64,000 nt of DNA, taken from assembly GCA_030627905.1 (NCBI GenBank), contig DAOVRZ010000001.1:49215-113214 (forward strand), read 5' to 3'. The position numbers were made by a program, and so were the translations under genes. Within the stretch, counting starts at the first letter, position 1. The number at the start of each line of letters is the position of its first letter. The DNA is from JAGMES01 sp023128035 (GTDB lineage: Bacteria; Bacillota; Halanaerobiia; DY22613). Of this stretch, positions 49,617-58,624 are shown piece after piece. Below the pieces are notes generated by a model, which was not told the DNA's origin, searched no databases, and saw only the letters and a program-made list of their open reading frames with translations.

Positions 49617-50531
49617 ATGAAAAGATTGACAGGGTATAGTGTTGGGATTTTGGGAGGAGATAAGAGGGAAAGTGTAATGATGGAGTGCCTTTTACAAGAA
49701 GGTGCCGAGCTAAAGGTTTTAGGTGATCCTGGAGGAAACCTTACCGATCAGGTTCAGGTGGTATTAAAATTAGAAGATCTTATAAAAGATGTAGATGTAA
49801 TTGTTGCTCCAATGTCAGGAACTGATGCACAAGGGATGATCAAAGCTAGGTTTATTAATGAGCCGATTTATTTGGATGAAAATTTTTTTACTTTGGTAGA
49901 TAAAAATGTTCCTGTTTTGATTGGAATGGCTAACACTAAAGTTCGTTCTAGGGCTAAAGAAGCTAGAGTGAAATTGCATTTGATTGGGAAACGTGAAGAT
50001 GTAGCAATCTTGAATGCGATTCCTACAGCAGAAGGAGCGATTCAGGTTGCTATGGAGGAACTTCAGATAACTATTCATGGTTGCAAGTCATTGGTGATGG
50101 GATTAGGTAAATGTGGATTATCTCTGGCTTGGAGATTGCGGGCACTGGGGTCAGAGACGTATGGAGTAACCCGGAGTAAAGAAGCCATTGCTAAAGCTCA
50201 GGATTTAGGAATACATACATTAACTTATGATGAAATGGAGGATTGTTTACTTGAATTTGATCTGATTTATAATACTGTGCCAGCTATGGTTTTACCAGAA
50301 GATCGTCTTCGTCTTTTAAGGAGAGATACTTTGATCATTGATCTTGCTTCAGCTCCTGGAGGGACCGATTTTGAAGTAGCAAAAAAATTTAATATTCGGG
50401 CGTTGCTTTCTTTAGGATTGCCTGGAAAAGTTGCGCCCCAAACATCTGGCTTAATACTTGGGCGAATCGTACCAGAGATGATTTTGAAGGAACGAATTGG
50501 GCGGGATGATAAATTTGGAGGTGTTTCGTAG
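49617..50531 (+). CDS. spoVFA: Dipicolinate synthase subunit A
   Basis: 304 residues. VGILGGDKRESVMMECLLQEG, VAPMSGTDAQG, the Rossmann segment SLVMGLGKCGLSLAWRL, and DLASAPGGTDFEVAKK are the DpaA signature. It makes dipicolinic acid from the lysine pathway intermediate dihydrodipicolinate, for the spore core, in the mother cell. An AAGGGGG site precedes the ATG. Adjoins spoVFB. Confidence 0.95.
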   Translation: MKRLTGYSVGILGGDKRESVMMECLLQEGAELKVLGDPGGNLTDQVQVVLKLEDLIKDVDVIVAPMSGTDAQGMIKARFINEPIYLDENFFTLVDKNVPVLIGMANTKVRSRAKEARVKLHLIGKREDVAILNAIPTAEGAIQVAMEELQITIHGCKSLVMGLGKCGLSLAWRLRALGSETYGVTRSKEAIAKAQDLGIHTLTYDEMEDCLLEFDLIYNTVPAMVLPEDRLRLLRRDTLIIDLASAPGGTDFEVAKKFNIRALLSLGLPGKVAPQTSGLILGRIVPEMILKERIGRDDKFGGVS

Positions 50532-51131
50532 ATGGATTTGCGGGGCAAAAAAATTGGTGTTTGTATGACCGGGTCATTTTGTACATTTGAAAAAGTGATT
50601 CCTCAGCTTAAAAAATTATCTGATTTAGGAGCAGATTTACTCCCTATTATGTCGGAAAATGCATATTCCTGGGATACCAAATTTGGTCCTGCAAAAAAAT
50701 GGAGAGATATATTAGAGCAAATTACCAGGGAAAAAATTATTCATACTATAATCGGAGCTGAACCGATAGGACCAGGAAAATTACTAGATGTTGTTGTGGT
50801 CGCTCCTGCTACAGGTAATACGATCAGTGCTTTGGCGAATGGGATTACTGATGGGCCAGTTTTGATGGCTTGCAAAGCTCAATGGCGAAATAACTGTCCC
50901 GTAGTGTTGGCAATTTCTACAAATGATGGTCTTGGAATTTGTGCGAAAAATATTGGTATTTTACATGATAAACAAAACACTTATATGGTACCATATGGTC
51001 AGGACCTTCCATATAAAAAAGAAAAATCTTTGGTAGCTCATTTTGAATATATCCCAGATACGATTATGACTGCTTTAGACAATAAGCAGTTGCAACCGAT
51101 ATTGGTTCCTCACGTTCAGATAAATCAATGA
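50532..51131 (+). CDS. spoVFB: Dipicolinate synthase subunit B
   Basis: 199 residues of flavoprotein (HFCD) fold: GVCMTGSFCTFEKVIPQL, LDVVVVAPATGNTISALANGITDGPV and the C-terminal FVPYGQDLPYKK-like segment. Starts immediately after the spoVFA stop behind GGAGG. Together with subunit A it forms dipicolinate synthase; dapA in the same cluster supplies its substrate. Confidence 0.95.
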   Translation: MDLRGKKIGVCMTGSFCTFEKVIPQLKKLSDLGADLLPIMSENAYSWDTKFGPAKKWRDILEQITREKIIHTIIGAEPIGPGKLLDVVVVAPATGNTISALANGITDGPVLMACKAQWRNNCPVVLAISTNDGLGICAKNIGILHDKQNTYMVPYGQDLPYKKEKSLVAHFEYIPDTIMTALDNKQLQPILVPHVQINQ

Positions 51132-51258
51132 AACGATTCTTAAAGTGAGGAATTACTCTTTTTCAATTGTTTTCAATCACTTTTCTTACATTGATATTTT
51201 TCATGAAAACAGATATACTTAAAAAGATATAAAAATAATTAATGAAATTAGGAAAGTT
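51132..51258. other. Decayed upstream part of the asd locus
   Basis: AT-rich, no frame. By operon order the rest of asd should lie here but is not recognisable. Confidence 0.4.
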
Positions 51259-51363
51259 ATGGATTATACTGAATCGAATATTGCTGCTAACAATATTTGT
51301 AAAGGAGTAACCACAAATGCTGTACAGATCGGAGAAGAGTTACTATGGAGAGGTTTATTGTGA
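51259..51363 (+). pseudogene. asd: asd remnant (last 34 codons)
   Basis: The frame reads ...NNICKGVTTNAVQIGEELL and then WRGLL before a TGA, which matches the C-terminal helix of aspartate-semialdehyde dehydrogenase (DNLRKGAALNAVQIAE.L..RGL). It lies between spoVFB and dapG, exactly where asd sits in the spoVFA-spoVFB-asd-dapG-dapA operon. The remaining about 300 codons are gone. Confidence 0.8.
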
Positions 51364-51384
51364 AAAGAGAGGTGTTATTAATAT

Positions 51385-52611
51385 ATGAAGATAATAGTCC
51401 AAAAATTTGGTGGATCTTCTTTAGCCCATTCAAAAGGACGTGAACTGGCTGTAAATAAGATATTGAAAGCTATTGAGCTAGGTTATAAACCAGTGATAGT
51501 GGTTTCAGCAATGGGAAGGAAGGGTGCGCCATATGCTACAGATACTCTAATTGAAATGGTTAAACAGATAAATTTTGATATAAAATCGCGAGAAATGGAT
51601 CTATTAATCTCATGTGGTGAAGTAATTTCAGCAGTAATAATGACCCAACAATTGGATATAGCTGGATTAAAGGCAATAGCTTTAACTGGTGCTCAAGCTG
51701 GTGTTATTACAGATGAAAACTTTGGAGAGACACGGATTGTTAGAGTGAATCCAGATCGTATTTTGAAAGAATTAGAAGCAGGAATGATTCCTGTGATTGC
51801 GGGTTTTCAGGGAATTACTGAAAATGGAGATATAACAACTCTTGGACGTGGAGGAAGTGATACTACCTCTACAGCTTTAGGAGCTGCATTAAAAGCAGAA
51901 TTTATTGAAATCTTTACAGATGTAGATGGAGTGATGACCGCTGATCCTCAAATCGAACCTAATGCGAAAACTCTTAAAAACGTGACTTATAAAGATGTTT
52001 GCGAATTAGCTTATGAAGGAGCAAAAGTAATACATCCAAGAGCAGCTGAGATTGCCAGACGTGAAAGAATTCCGATAAAAGTTCGTTCAACTTTTACAGA
52101 TCATGAAGGCACTTTAATCAATGAAGTGGGCTTTGAAGATGGAGTTGAGATTAGAGGAGATCGCCCTGTTACTGGGATTGCTTCTAAAACAAATATTGTA
52201 TATTTTAGAATTATCCCTCGCGTACAATTAGAAAATGCAACAGGATTGGGTGCATTTAAAGTAATCGCTGATCAAGAGATTAGCGCGGATTTTATTAATG
52301 TTAGGCCAGATTCAATTTCATTTGTTGTAGATGCAGATCGGGTTGATGAGACTCGAAAGGCTTTAAGTAGTTGGGATTATATATATGAAATTTCTAATGA
52401 TTATTGTAAAGTGACTGCTGTTGGATCTGGTATGACAGGACGCCCAGGAGTCATGGCAAAAATTGTAGAGGCACTGATAGGTGAAGCCATTCCGATTTTT
52501 CAATGTACTGATTCATTGAGTACAATCGCTTTGCTTATCAAGAAGAGGGATCATGAAAGGGCTGTTAAAGCATTGCATCGAGTTTTTCAGTTAGATCAGA
52601 TTTGGCAATGA
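51385..52611 (+). CDS. dapG: Aspartate kinase (DapG/LysC type)
   Basis: 408 residues. KFGGSSLAHSKGRELAVNKI, VVSAMGRKG, SCGEVISAVI, TTLGRGGSDTTSTALGAALKA and FTDVDGVMTADP form the kinase domain; two ACT domains follow (about 265-400) for allosteric control. It phosphorylates aspartate for lysine, diaminopimelate and dipicolinate synthesis. GAGAGG precedes the ATG. Next to the asd remnant and dapA. Confidence 0.95.
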   Translation: MKIIVQKFGGSSLAHSKGRELAVNKILKAIELGYKPVIVVSAMGRKGAPYATDTLIEMVKQINFDIKSREMDLLISCGEVISAVIMTQQLDIAGLKAIALTGAQAGVITDENFGETRIVRVNPDRILKELEAGMIPVIAGFQGITENGDITTLGRGGSDTTSTALGAALKAEFIEIFTDVDGVMTADPQIEPNAKTLKNVTYKDVCELAYEGAKVIHPRAAEIARRERIPIKVRSTFTDHEGTLINEVGFEDGVEIRGDRPVTGIASKTNIVYFRIIPRVQLENATGLGAFKVIADQEISADFINVRPDSISFVVDADRVDETRKALSSWDYIYEISNDYCKVTAVGSGMTGRPGVMAKIVEALIGEAIPIFQCTDSLSTIALLIKKRDHERAVKALHRVFQLDQIWQ

Positions 52612-52632
52612 ATTTTCAAGGGGGATGACCAG

Positions 52633-53514
52633 ATGGCTATTTTTGGTGAAGTATTGACGGCAATGGTAACTCCTTTTAATGAAGATTTATCTGTAAATTA
52701 TGAAAGAGCTAGAAAGTTGGCAAAATATTTGGTTAAAAACGGTTCAGATGGTCTGGTGGTATTGGGAACAACTGGAGAGTCGCCGACTTTAACATTGGAA
52801 GAGAAACTTAAGCTTTTGCAGGCTATTATAGAAGAAGTGGGAGAGGAAACTTGTGTTATTGCTGGCACTGGAACGAATGATACCAGGGCCAGTATTGAAT
52901 TAACCATAGAAGCTGAAAAAATTGGTGTAGATGGAGTGATGATAGTTGGCCCTTATTATAATAAACCTCCTCAAGAAGGCTTCTATCAGCATTTTAAGAT
53001 GATCGCTGAACTAACCACTTTACCTGTCATGATATATAATGTTCCTGGGAGAATGGGAAAAAATATTGAAGCAGAGACAATTGCCAGATTAGCAGAGATA
53101 GAGAATATCGTGGCAGTCAAGGAAGCTAGTGGAAAATTAAATCAAGTATCTGAGATTCGGCGCTTAACATCGCCTGATTTTGCTATTTATAGTGGGGATG
53201 ATTCTCTTACTTTGCCTATTCTTTCTGTTGGAGGAATAGGGATTGTGAGTGTTGCATCTCATCTTATCGGCAAACAGATCAAAGAGATGATTCGGCATTT
53301 TAAGGATGGTAATATTAAAAATGCAGCTATTCTTCATGGTCGGCTATTGCCTGTCTTTCATGGAATTTTCATAACCTCAAATCCGATTCCTATAAAGTTG
53401 CTTTTAAATGAGTTGGGGCACAGTGTTGGCCCTGTTCGCCCACCACTAATTGAAGCAACTAAAAAGGAGAAAGATTTTCTTTTAAACCTGATTTCACAAA
53501 TTAAAATGTTTTAA
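52633..53514 (+). CDS. dapA: 4-hydroxy-tetrahydrodipicolinate synthase
   Basis: 293 residues, (beta/alpha)8 NAL superfamily. LTAMVTPFNED, VLGTTGESPTLTLEEK, VDGVMIVGPYYNKPPQEG, the catalytic Lys in IVAVKEASG and VYNVPGR-type IYNVPGRMGKN identify DapA. It condenses aspartate semialdehyde with pyruvate. GGGGGAT precedes the ATG. Followed by a terminator. Confidence 0.96.
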   Translation: MAIFGEVLTAMVTPFNEDLSVNYERARKLAKYLVKNGSDGLVVLGTTGESPTLTLEEKLKLLQAIIEEVGEETCVIAGTGTNDTRASIELTIEAEKIGVDGVMIVGPYYNKPPQEGFYQHFKMIAELTTLPVMIYNVPGRMGKNIEAETIARLAEIENIVAVKEASGKLNQVSEIRRLTSPDFAIYSGDDSLTLPILSVGGIGIVSVASHLIGKQIKEMIRHFKDGNIKNAAILHGRLLPVFHGIFITSNPIPIKLLLNELGHSVGPVRPPLIEATKKEKDFLLNLISQIKMF

Positions 53515-53549
53515 GAGTAGTTCATTTTAATGAATCTACTCTTTTTTTT
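53513..53549 (+). terminator. Terminator after dapA
   Basis: AAGAGTAG-TTCA pairs with TGAA-T-CTACTCTT (one bulged base) and is followed by TTTTTTT. It begins in the dapA stop codon. Confidence 0.85.
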
Positions 53550-53559
53550 GGTGTCTTGC

Positions 53560-53588
53560 TTGTATTTTAATTGTAAATCCAGTATAAT
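53560..53588 (+). promoter_or_regulatory. Promoter of the RNase J gene
   Basis: TTGTAT and TATAAT with 17-base spacing, leaving a 90-base leader. Confidence 0.65.
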
Positions 53589-53689
53589 AGAGATAACGGG
53601 TTAGTGAACGGTTTTTTTTTGCCTTGATTTATTAAGAATGTGGTTAGGTGACGAAAAATTTTATAAATAGGAGGTGTAATTTTAAATAA

Positions 53690-55369
53690 ATGATTAAAAA
53701 ATCAAAAATCGAATCTAAAAATGTCTCAATGATTTCACTTGGAGGAGTGGGTGAGATCGGGAAAAATATGATGATTGTTGAAATTGGAAACGAGATCCTG
53801 ATAATTGATGCAGGAATCATGTTTCCAGAGAATGAATTGTTAGGTATTGACTATGTAATTCCTGACATTACGTATCTTATTGAAAATAAAGATCGAATTC
53901 AAGGAATTGTATTAACTCATGGTCACGAAGATCATATTGGAGCTCTTCCATATGTTTTACGTGAAATTAAAGTACCGATTTATGGAACACGCTTAACTCT
54001 GGGATTGGTTGAGGGTAAATTGAAAGAGCACCATCGGCTTTCAGGAATTAAATTGCGAGTTGTGAATCCTGGATCAACAGTTATGGTTGGTTCCTTTAAG
54101 GTTGACTTTGTTCGGGTTAATCATAGTATTGCTGATGCTTGTGCTTTGGCTATTCATACCCTTCACGGAGCAATTGTTTATGCAAGTGATTTTAAATTTG
54201 ATCATACTCCTGTGGATGGGCATGTTGCTGATTTTTATAAGTTGGCTGAATTAGGTCATAATGGGGTTTTAGCTCTCTTTTCAGATAGTACAAATGTGGA
54301 ACGAGAAGGTGTCACTTTGTCAGAGAAGGTTGTGGGTGAATCTATCGAAGAGGCTGTTCGAGTAGCAGAAGGTAGGATTATCGTAGCTACCTTTGCATCT
54401 AATATTCATAGGATTCAGCAGGTAGTCGATGCTGCTTTTAATTATAATCGTAAAGTTGCTATCACAGGACGGAGTATGATAAATTACGTGAATATTGCTC
54501 GTGATTTAGGCTATTTACATATTCCAGATGGAATGATGGTTGATTTAAAAGATACTCATCGATATAGAGCTGAGCAAATTTGTCTATTAACAACGGGGAG
54601 TCAAGGGGAACCAATGGCTGCTTTAACTCGTATGGCTCGTGGAGATCATCGTCAGATTACTATAGAGTATGGTGATACAGTAATAATTTCAGCATCGGCT
54701 ATCCCTGGAAATGAAAAATTTGTTGCTCAAACCATTAACAAACTCTTTGTGAGGGGAGCCCATGTAGTTTATGATGCAGTTTCAGGAGTACATGTTTCAG
54801 GACATGCTAGTCAAGAAGAGTTAAAATTGATGATTAACTTGACAAAGCCAAGATATTTTGTCCCTGTTCATGGAGAGTCCCGTCATCTTCATCACCATGC
54901 AGAATTAGCTAAAGAAGTAGGAATTCCACCAGAAAATATTTTTATTATAGAGCCAGGTTCCGTCTTACAGTTAACCCGTGATAATGCTAAAATCAGTGGA
55001 AGTGTACCAGCAGGTCAAGTATTAATCGATGGACTCGGAGTTGGAGATGTAGGTAACATTGTTCTTCGTGATCGTCGACTCTTAAGCCAAGATGGAATTG
55101 TAATCGTGGTTTTGACTATTGACAAAGGAACAGCAAGAATCGTTGCAGGGCCAGATATGATAACCCGTGGTTTTGTATATATTCGTGAATCAGAAGAATT
55201 GATAAAAGAGGCAACTGAAAAGGTGAAGAGTGCACTAGAAAGGTGTGAAACTCAAGGAATTACTGATTGGGGAACCTTAAAATCAGCAATTCGCGATTCT
55301 TTGAGTACTTTCATATATCAGAAAATTAAACGTAAGCCGATGATTCTACCAGTAATTATGGAAATTTAA
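53690..55369 (+). CDS. rnj: Ribonuclease J
   Basis: 559 residues, metallo-beta-lactamase/beta-CASP RNase. LTHGHEDHIGALPYVLR holds the HxHxDH zinc motif (about residue 78), ALFSDSTNVEREGVTLSE and the beta-CASP PVHGESRHLHHHAELA segment follow. RNase J gives 5'-3' exonuclease and endonuclease activity and is central to mRNA decay. The ATG lies 14 bases after AGGAGGT, an unusually long spacing. Family 2 copy 3 begins directly at its stop. Confidence 0.95.
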   Translation: MIKKSKIESKNVSMISLGGVGEIGKNMMIVEIGNEILIIDAGIMFPENELLGIDYVIPDITYLIENKDRIQGIVLTHGHEDHIGALPYVLREIKVPIYGTRLTLGLVEGKLKEHHRLSGIKLRVVNPGSTVMVGSFKVDFVRVNHSIADACALAIHTLHGAIVYASDFKFDHTPVDGHVADFYKLAELGHNGVLALFSDSTNVEREGVTLSEKVVGESIEEAVRVAEGRIIVATFASNIHRIQQVVDAAFNYNRKVAITGRSMINYVNIARDLGYLHIPDGMMVDLKDTHRYRAEQICLLTTGSQGEPMAALTRMARGDHRQITIEYGDTVIISASAIPGNEKFVAQTINKLFVRGAHVVYDAVSGVHVSGHASQEELKLMINLTKPRYFVPVHGESRHLHHHAELAKEVGIPPENIFIIEPGSVLQLTRDNAKISGSVPAGQVLIDGLGVGDVGNIVLRDRRLLSQDGIVIVVLTIDKGTARIVAGPDMITRGFVYIRESEELIKEATEKVKSALERCETQGITDWGTLKSAIRDSLSTFIYQKIKRKPMILPVIMEI

Positions 55370-55522
55370 CGACATTTCAGAAGGTGGTTTCCAGAGTGAA
55401 GACCCTCTTCTCTATAGGTGGGGGTAGAAGTCTTACAATAATTTCAAAACTTCAGTGGCTGGCAAAATCTCCTTCTGAAGTCGTTAAACTTAAGAAATAA
55501 TAACTTCGTTATTATTTCGACT
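55370..55522 (+). repeat. Family 2 structured repeat, copy 3
   Basis: 153 bp, beginning directly after the RNase J stop. Outer stem CGACATTTCAGAAGG/CCTTCTGAAGTCG (55370-55384 with 55471-55483) and 3' hairpin GAAATAATAAC/GTTATTATTTC (55494-55504 with 55508-55518) then CGACT. Both stems differ from copy 1 by paired substitutions. The interior holds a CCTCTTCTCTATAGGTGGGGG hairpin like family 1. Confidence 0.82.
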
Positions 55523-55530
55523 TTGATGAT

Positions 55531-55576
55531 AAACCCTCGATACTGAAATGTGTCGGGGGTTTTAAGTTTTTTGTAT
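55531..55576 (+). terminator. Terminator between RNase J and TepA genes
   Basis: AAACCCTCGA (55531-55540) pairs with TCGGGGGTTT (55553-55562), followed by TTAAGTTTTTTG. Confidence 0.8.
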
Positions 55577-55582
55577 TATTTG

Positions 55583-55625
55583 CACTCTCCTCACCCATAC
55601 TATATTTATATAGTAAAGGAGAGTG
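55583..55625 (+). promoter_or_regulatory. Hairpin hiding the tepA ribosome-binding site
   Basis: CACTCTCCT (55583-55591) pairs perfectly with AGGAGAGTG (55617-55625), which holds the AAAGGAG ribosome-binding site, and an inner ACTATA/TATAGT stem extends the fold. It can block translation of the following gene until melted or bound. Confidence 0.55.
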
Positions 55626-55631
55626 ATTAAG

Positions 55632-56480
55632 GTGAGGATGAGAGAAGATCAACAACAACAAAAGATGTATAATAATCGCAGAGCACCACAACAACCTCCT
55701 AAAGGAAATCCTTATTTTACCCAAATGCCGGGGCCATCACAGGAGCAACAACCTCCTGTGCCTGTTCCACCGTCAAACCCTCAGGATGCTCCACAACATC
55801 CCATTAGGCTTAGAAAGGCTTCTATGGCAGCTTTGCGTAAATTTGGTCAAAACAATTTACCTACAGATGTGCAGAGTGATATTCATATGTTAAATATTAT
55901 TGGACAGATTGAGGGTCATATGGTATTACCACCTAAAAATAAAACAACTAAATATGAGCATATCTTACCTCAATTGTTGGCGATTGAGGAAAACCCTAAA
56001 ATTAAAGGATTATTTGTGGTGTTAAATACGGTAGGTGGTGATATTGAGGCTGGGTTAGCTATATCAGAGATGTTGGCAAGTATGACTAAACCTACAGTAT
56101 CGCTGGTTTTAGGAGGAGGCCATAGTATTGGTGTACCAATTGCAGTAGCAACAGATTATTCTTTTGTTGCAGGAACTGCAACCATGACTATTCATCCATT
56201 AAGGTTGACTGGAATGGTTATTAGTGTTCCACAGACATATGAATATTTAGATAAAATGCAAGATCGAGTAGTTCAATTTGTCACGTCCCATTCGAAAATT
56301 TCAGAAAAACGTTTTAGAAATTTAATGTTTCAGACAGGCGAATTGGTTCGAGATGTAGGTACAGTGCTCGTTGGAGATGCAACTGTAGCTGAAGGATTAA
56401 TTGATGAAGTTGGTGGCTTATCTCAAGCCCTTCAGTGTTTAAGAAAACTAATTGATGAAAGGGAGCAGACGTTGCATTAA
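55632..56480 (+). CDS. tepA: TepA/ClpP-like serine protease
   Basis: 282 residues. A Gln/Pro-rich N-terminus (about 1-60) precedes a ClpP/crotonase fold: LFVVLNTVGGDIEAGLAISEML, VLGGGHSIGVPIAVATDY (catalytic Ser in GGHSIG) and MTIHPLRLTG. The GTG at 55632 is preferred for its distance from AAAGGAG. TepA/YmfB lies beside ylzJ and spoIIIE in Bacillus, as here. Confidence 0.88.
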   Translation: MRMREDQQQQKMYNNRRAPQQPPKGNPYFTQMPGPSQEQQPPVPVPPSNPQDAPQHPIRLRKASMAALRKFGQNNLPTDVQSDIHMLNIIGQIEGHMVLPPKNKTTKYEHILPQLLAIEENPKIKGLFVVLNTVGGDIEAGLAISEMLASMTKPTVSLVLGGGHSIGVPIAVATDYSFVAGTATMTIHPLRLTGMVISVPQTYEYLDKMQDRVVQFVTSHSKISEKRFRNLMFQTGELVRDVGTVLVGDATVAEGLIDEVGGLSQALQCLRKLIDEREQTLH

Positions 56481-56496
56481 GAATGGAGGTTTTTTG

Positions 56497-56712
56497 ATGC
56501 TGTATTCAATAATTCCGTCAGAAATGGTTTTTGATGAGTGGGATGGAAAAGAATTAGAAAATTATCGGGAGATTACCTTTGAGAATCGGCAATTTATTGT
56601 TGAACCTTTAGAAGATAATCAAGCAAGGATTGTTCAACTTGTTAGTTCAGATCCGAATGATTTTATAAACTTAAATTATTGGCCGGGGACTATTATTAAA
56701 TTTTCTCTATAA
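56497..56712 (+). CDS. ylzJ: YlzJ-like protein
   Basis: 71 residues, LYSIIPSEMVFDEW and the acidic C-terminal WPGTIIKFSL end are YlzJ-like. AATGGAGG precedes the ATG at 56497; the longer reading from 56452 overlaps tepA. Of unknown function in spore formers, in the tepA-ylzJ-spoIIIE neighbourhood. Confidence 0.8.
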   Translation: MLYSIIPSEMVFDEWDGKELENYREITFENRQFIVEPLEDNQARIVQLVSSDPNDFINLNYWPGTIIKFSL

Positions 56713-56758
56713 AACAATACAACAAAATTTCAACTGCTAAAAGTAATTAAATTATAAG

Positions 56759-56811
56759 TAGAGAGTTTTCTTGCAATATTTTTTGTGAGGTGAGCTCTCT
56801 ATTTCTTTTTT
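56759..56811 (+). terminator. Terminator after ylzJ
   Basis: TAGAGAG (56759-56765) pairs with CTCTCTA (56795-56801) over a long loop and is followed by TTTCTTTTTT. Confidence 0.5.
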
Positions 56812-56870
56812 GCTTAAAAATTGAATATAGATTATAAAAAGATGAAAGTTTTGAAAGGAGATTGAGTTTT

Positions 56871-57797
56871 TTGCTTGAAATTATTCTTTATATGACTATT
56901 GGTCTTGTTCTTTTTTTTGTGGGATTACATTTTTCAGAGCTAGGTTTGAAAAAAAGTACAGGTATTAGGTTACAACAAATTTTAGAGACGTTCACTTCAA
57001 ATATTATTGCTGGGATAATTACAGGAGCTATAGTTACTTCTGTCATTCAGAGTAGTAGTGCTGTCACAGTGATGGTAATTGGCTTTGTTAACGGAGGGGT
57101 AATGACTATATATCAAGGGATGGGGGTGATTATTGGATCGAATATTGGTACAACGATAACCATGCATATTTTATCATTAAAGATAAATTATCTAGAATCA
57201 GGACTTTTATTATTTGGTTTTGCGGTTATGGTTTTAGGTTGGATAAAAAGAAAAAGAGAAATCTCATATGGAGGTTTGGTTAGTATTGGATTTGGTTTGA
57301 TTTTTTTAGGATTAGAGTTAATTCAAACCGGGGTGACGCCCTTACAATATAATCCGCGGATTATGGGTTGGTTAATGAAGTTTGGTGACCAACCTATTTT
57401 AGGGATTTTTTCTGGTTTGGGTTTTACAGCACTCATTCAATCTAGCAGTGCGACGTCAGGAATTGTATTATCTATCGCTCGTCAGGGAATGATGACATTA
57501 AAAGGAGCAATTGCAATTATTTTAGGCTCAAACGTAGGAACATGTGTAACAGCTCTTCTTGCAGCAATGAAGACTAATAAAATCGCCAGACGAGTAGCAT
57601 ATTTTCATGTAATCTTTAATATTTTTGGAGTCCTTTTTTTCATTCCAATTCTAAATAATTTCAGTATTCTAGTATCTCGATTTTCATCTGACCTCGGCTG
57701 TCAGATTGCCTTTTCCCATACCATCTTTAATTTTACTACCGCCATCATCATTTTACCGTTTTTAAGATTCTTAGAGCATTTACTTAACGATTCATAA
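56871..57797 (+). CDS. Na/Pi cotransporter family protein 1
   Basis: 308 residues of membrane protein with two inverted Na_Pi_cotrans repeats: SSAVTVMVIGFVNGGVMT preceded by the QSSS motif, and a second QSSSATSGIVLSIARQG. GSNIGTTITMHIL and GSNVGTCVTALLA follow. It has no PhoU tail. TTG 56871 is preferred to TTG 56862 because GAAAGGAG would abut the latter. It neighbours uppP and a second Na/Pi transporter. Confidence 0.87.
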   Translation: MLEIILYMTIGLVLFFVGLHFSELGLKKSTGIRLQQILETFTSNIIAGIITGAIVTSVIQSSSAVTVMVIGFVNGGVMTIYQGMGVIIGSNIGTTITMHILSLKINYLESGLLLFGFAVMVLGWIKRKREISYGGLVSIGFGLIFLGLELIQTGVTPLQYNPRIMGWLMKFGDQPILGIFSGLGFTALIQSSSATSGIVLSIARQGMMTLKGAIAIILGSNVGTCVTALLAAMKTNKIARRVAYFHVIFNIFGVLFFIPILNNFSILVSRFSSDLGCQIAFSHTIFNFTTAIIILPFLRFLEHLLNDS

Positions 57798-57833
57798 TTT
57801 TTTTGATTGAATTATTATATAGGAGTGATTATT

Positions 57834-58616
57834 ATGGAGTTAACAATTTGGAAAGCAATTCTACTCGGATTGATTCAAGGTGCAACAGAATTTTTGCCAG
57901 TAAGTAGTTCGGGGCATTTAGTTTTATTTCAGACCTTTTTGGGTTTGAATGAAGGAGCGCTCACTTTAGATGTTTTTTTACATTTTGGAACACTGATTGC
58001 GATAGTTATAGTTTTTTGGGATGATATCATAAGTTTAATTACGTTTAAAAAAAGCCATCGTAAATTGATGTATATGATAATCATTGGTATGATACCTACC
58101 GGAATTATCGGTGTATTCTTTAAAGATTTTTTTGAAGAACTGTATAAATCGGTTCTAGTAGTTGGTTTTATGCTACTAGTGACTGGAGGTTTACTTATGC
58201 TATCTGAAACTTTCGCTAAAAAAGGGAAAAGTATAAATCAGATGAAGGGAGCAGATGCTATTACTATCGGTATAGCTCAGGGTTTAGCTATTATTCCAGG
58301 GATTTCACGTTCTGGCACGACTATTGTAGCAGGTCTTTTTCGGGGATTGAAAAGAGATGAGGCTGCTCGTTATTCATTTTTAGTTGCAGTACCTGTAATA
58401 TTAGGGGCTACGCTTTTAGAGGGAATCGATATTTTTCAAGGTGCAGGGGGTAATGTAGGGATCGAAAATTTAGTTGCTGGAACCGTAGCAGCAGTTATCT
58501 CTGGTTATGTAGCGATCCGTTTTTTATTAAAAATAATTAAAGAACGGAATTTGAAACTTTTTGCGTATTACTGCTGGTTCATTGGTCTCATTGTAATAAT
58601 TAGCCAAATTATGTGA
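57834..58616 (+). CDS. uppP: Undecaprenyl-diphosphatase UppP (BacA)
   Basis: 260 residues, polytopic. LGLIQGATEFLPVSSSGHLV and PGISRSGTTIVAGLFRG are the two conserved active-site motifs. It removes phosphate from undecaprenyl diphosphate at the outer membrane leaflet, completing the cycle begun by uppS (1987). AGGAGTG precedes the ATG. Between two Na/Pi transporter genes. Confidence 0.95.
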   Translation: MELTIWKAILLGLIQGATEFLPVSSSGHLVLFQTFLGLNEGALTLDVFLHFGTLIAIVIVFWDDIISLITFKKSHRKLMYMIIIGMIPTGIIGVFFKDFFEELYKSVLVVGFMLLVTGGLLMLSETFAKKGKSINQMKGADAITIGIAQGLAIIPGISRSGTTIVAGLFRGLKRDEAARYSFLVAVPVILGATLLEGIDIFQGAGGNVGIENLVAGTVAAVISGYVAIRFLLKIIKERNLKLFAYYCWFIGLIVIISQIM

Positions 58617-58624
58617 AAAGACAT

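Noticed and set aside
51132..51384. Lysine riboswitch before dapG
   Set aside because: The space is occupied by the asd remnant and no lysine-riboswitch core could be recognised.
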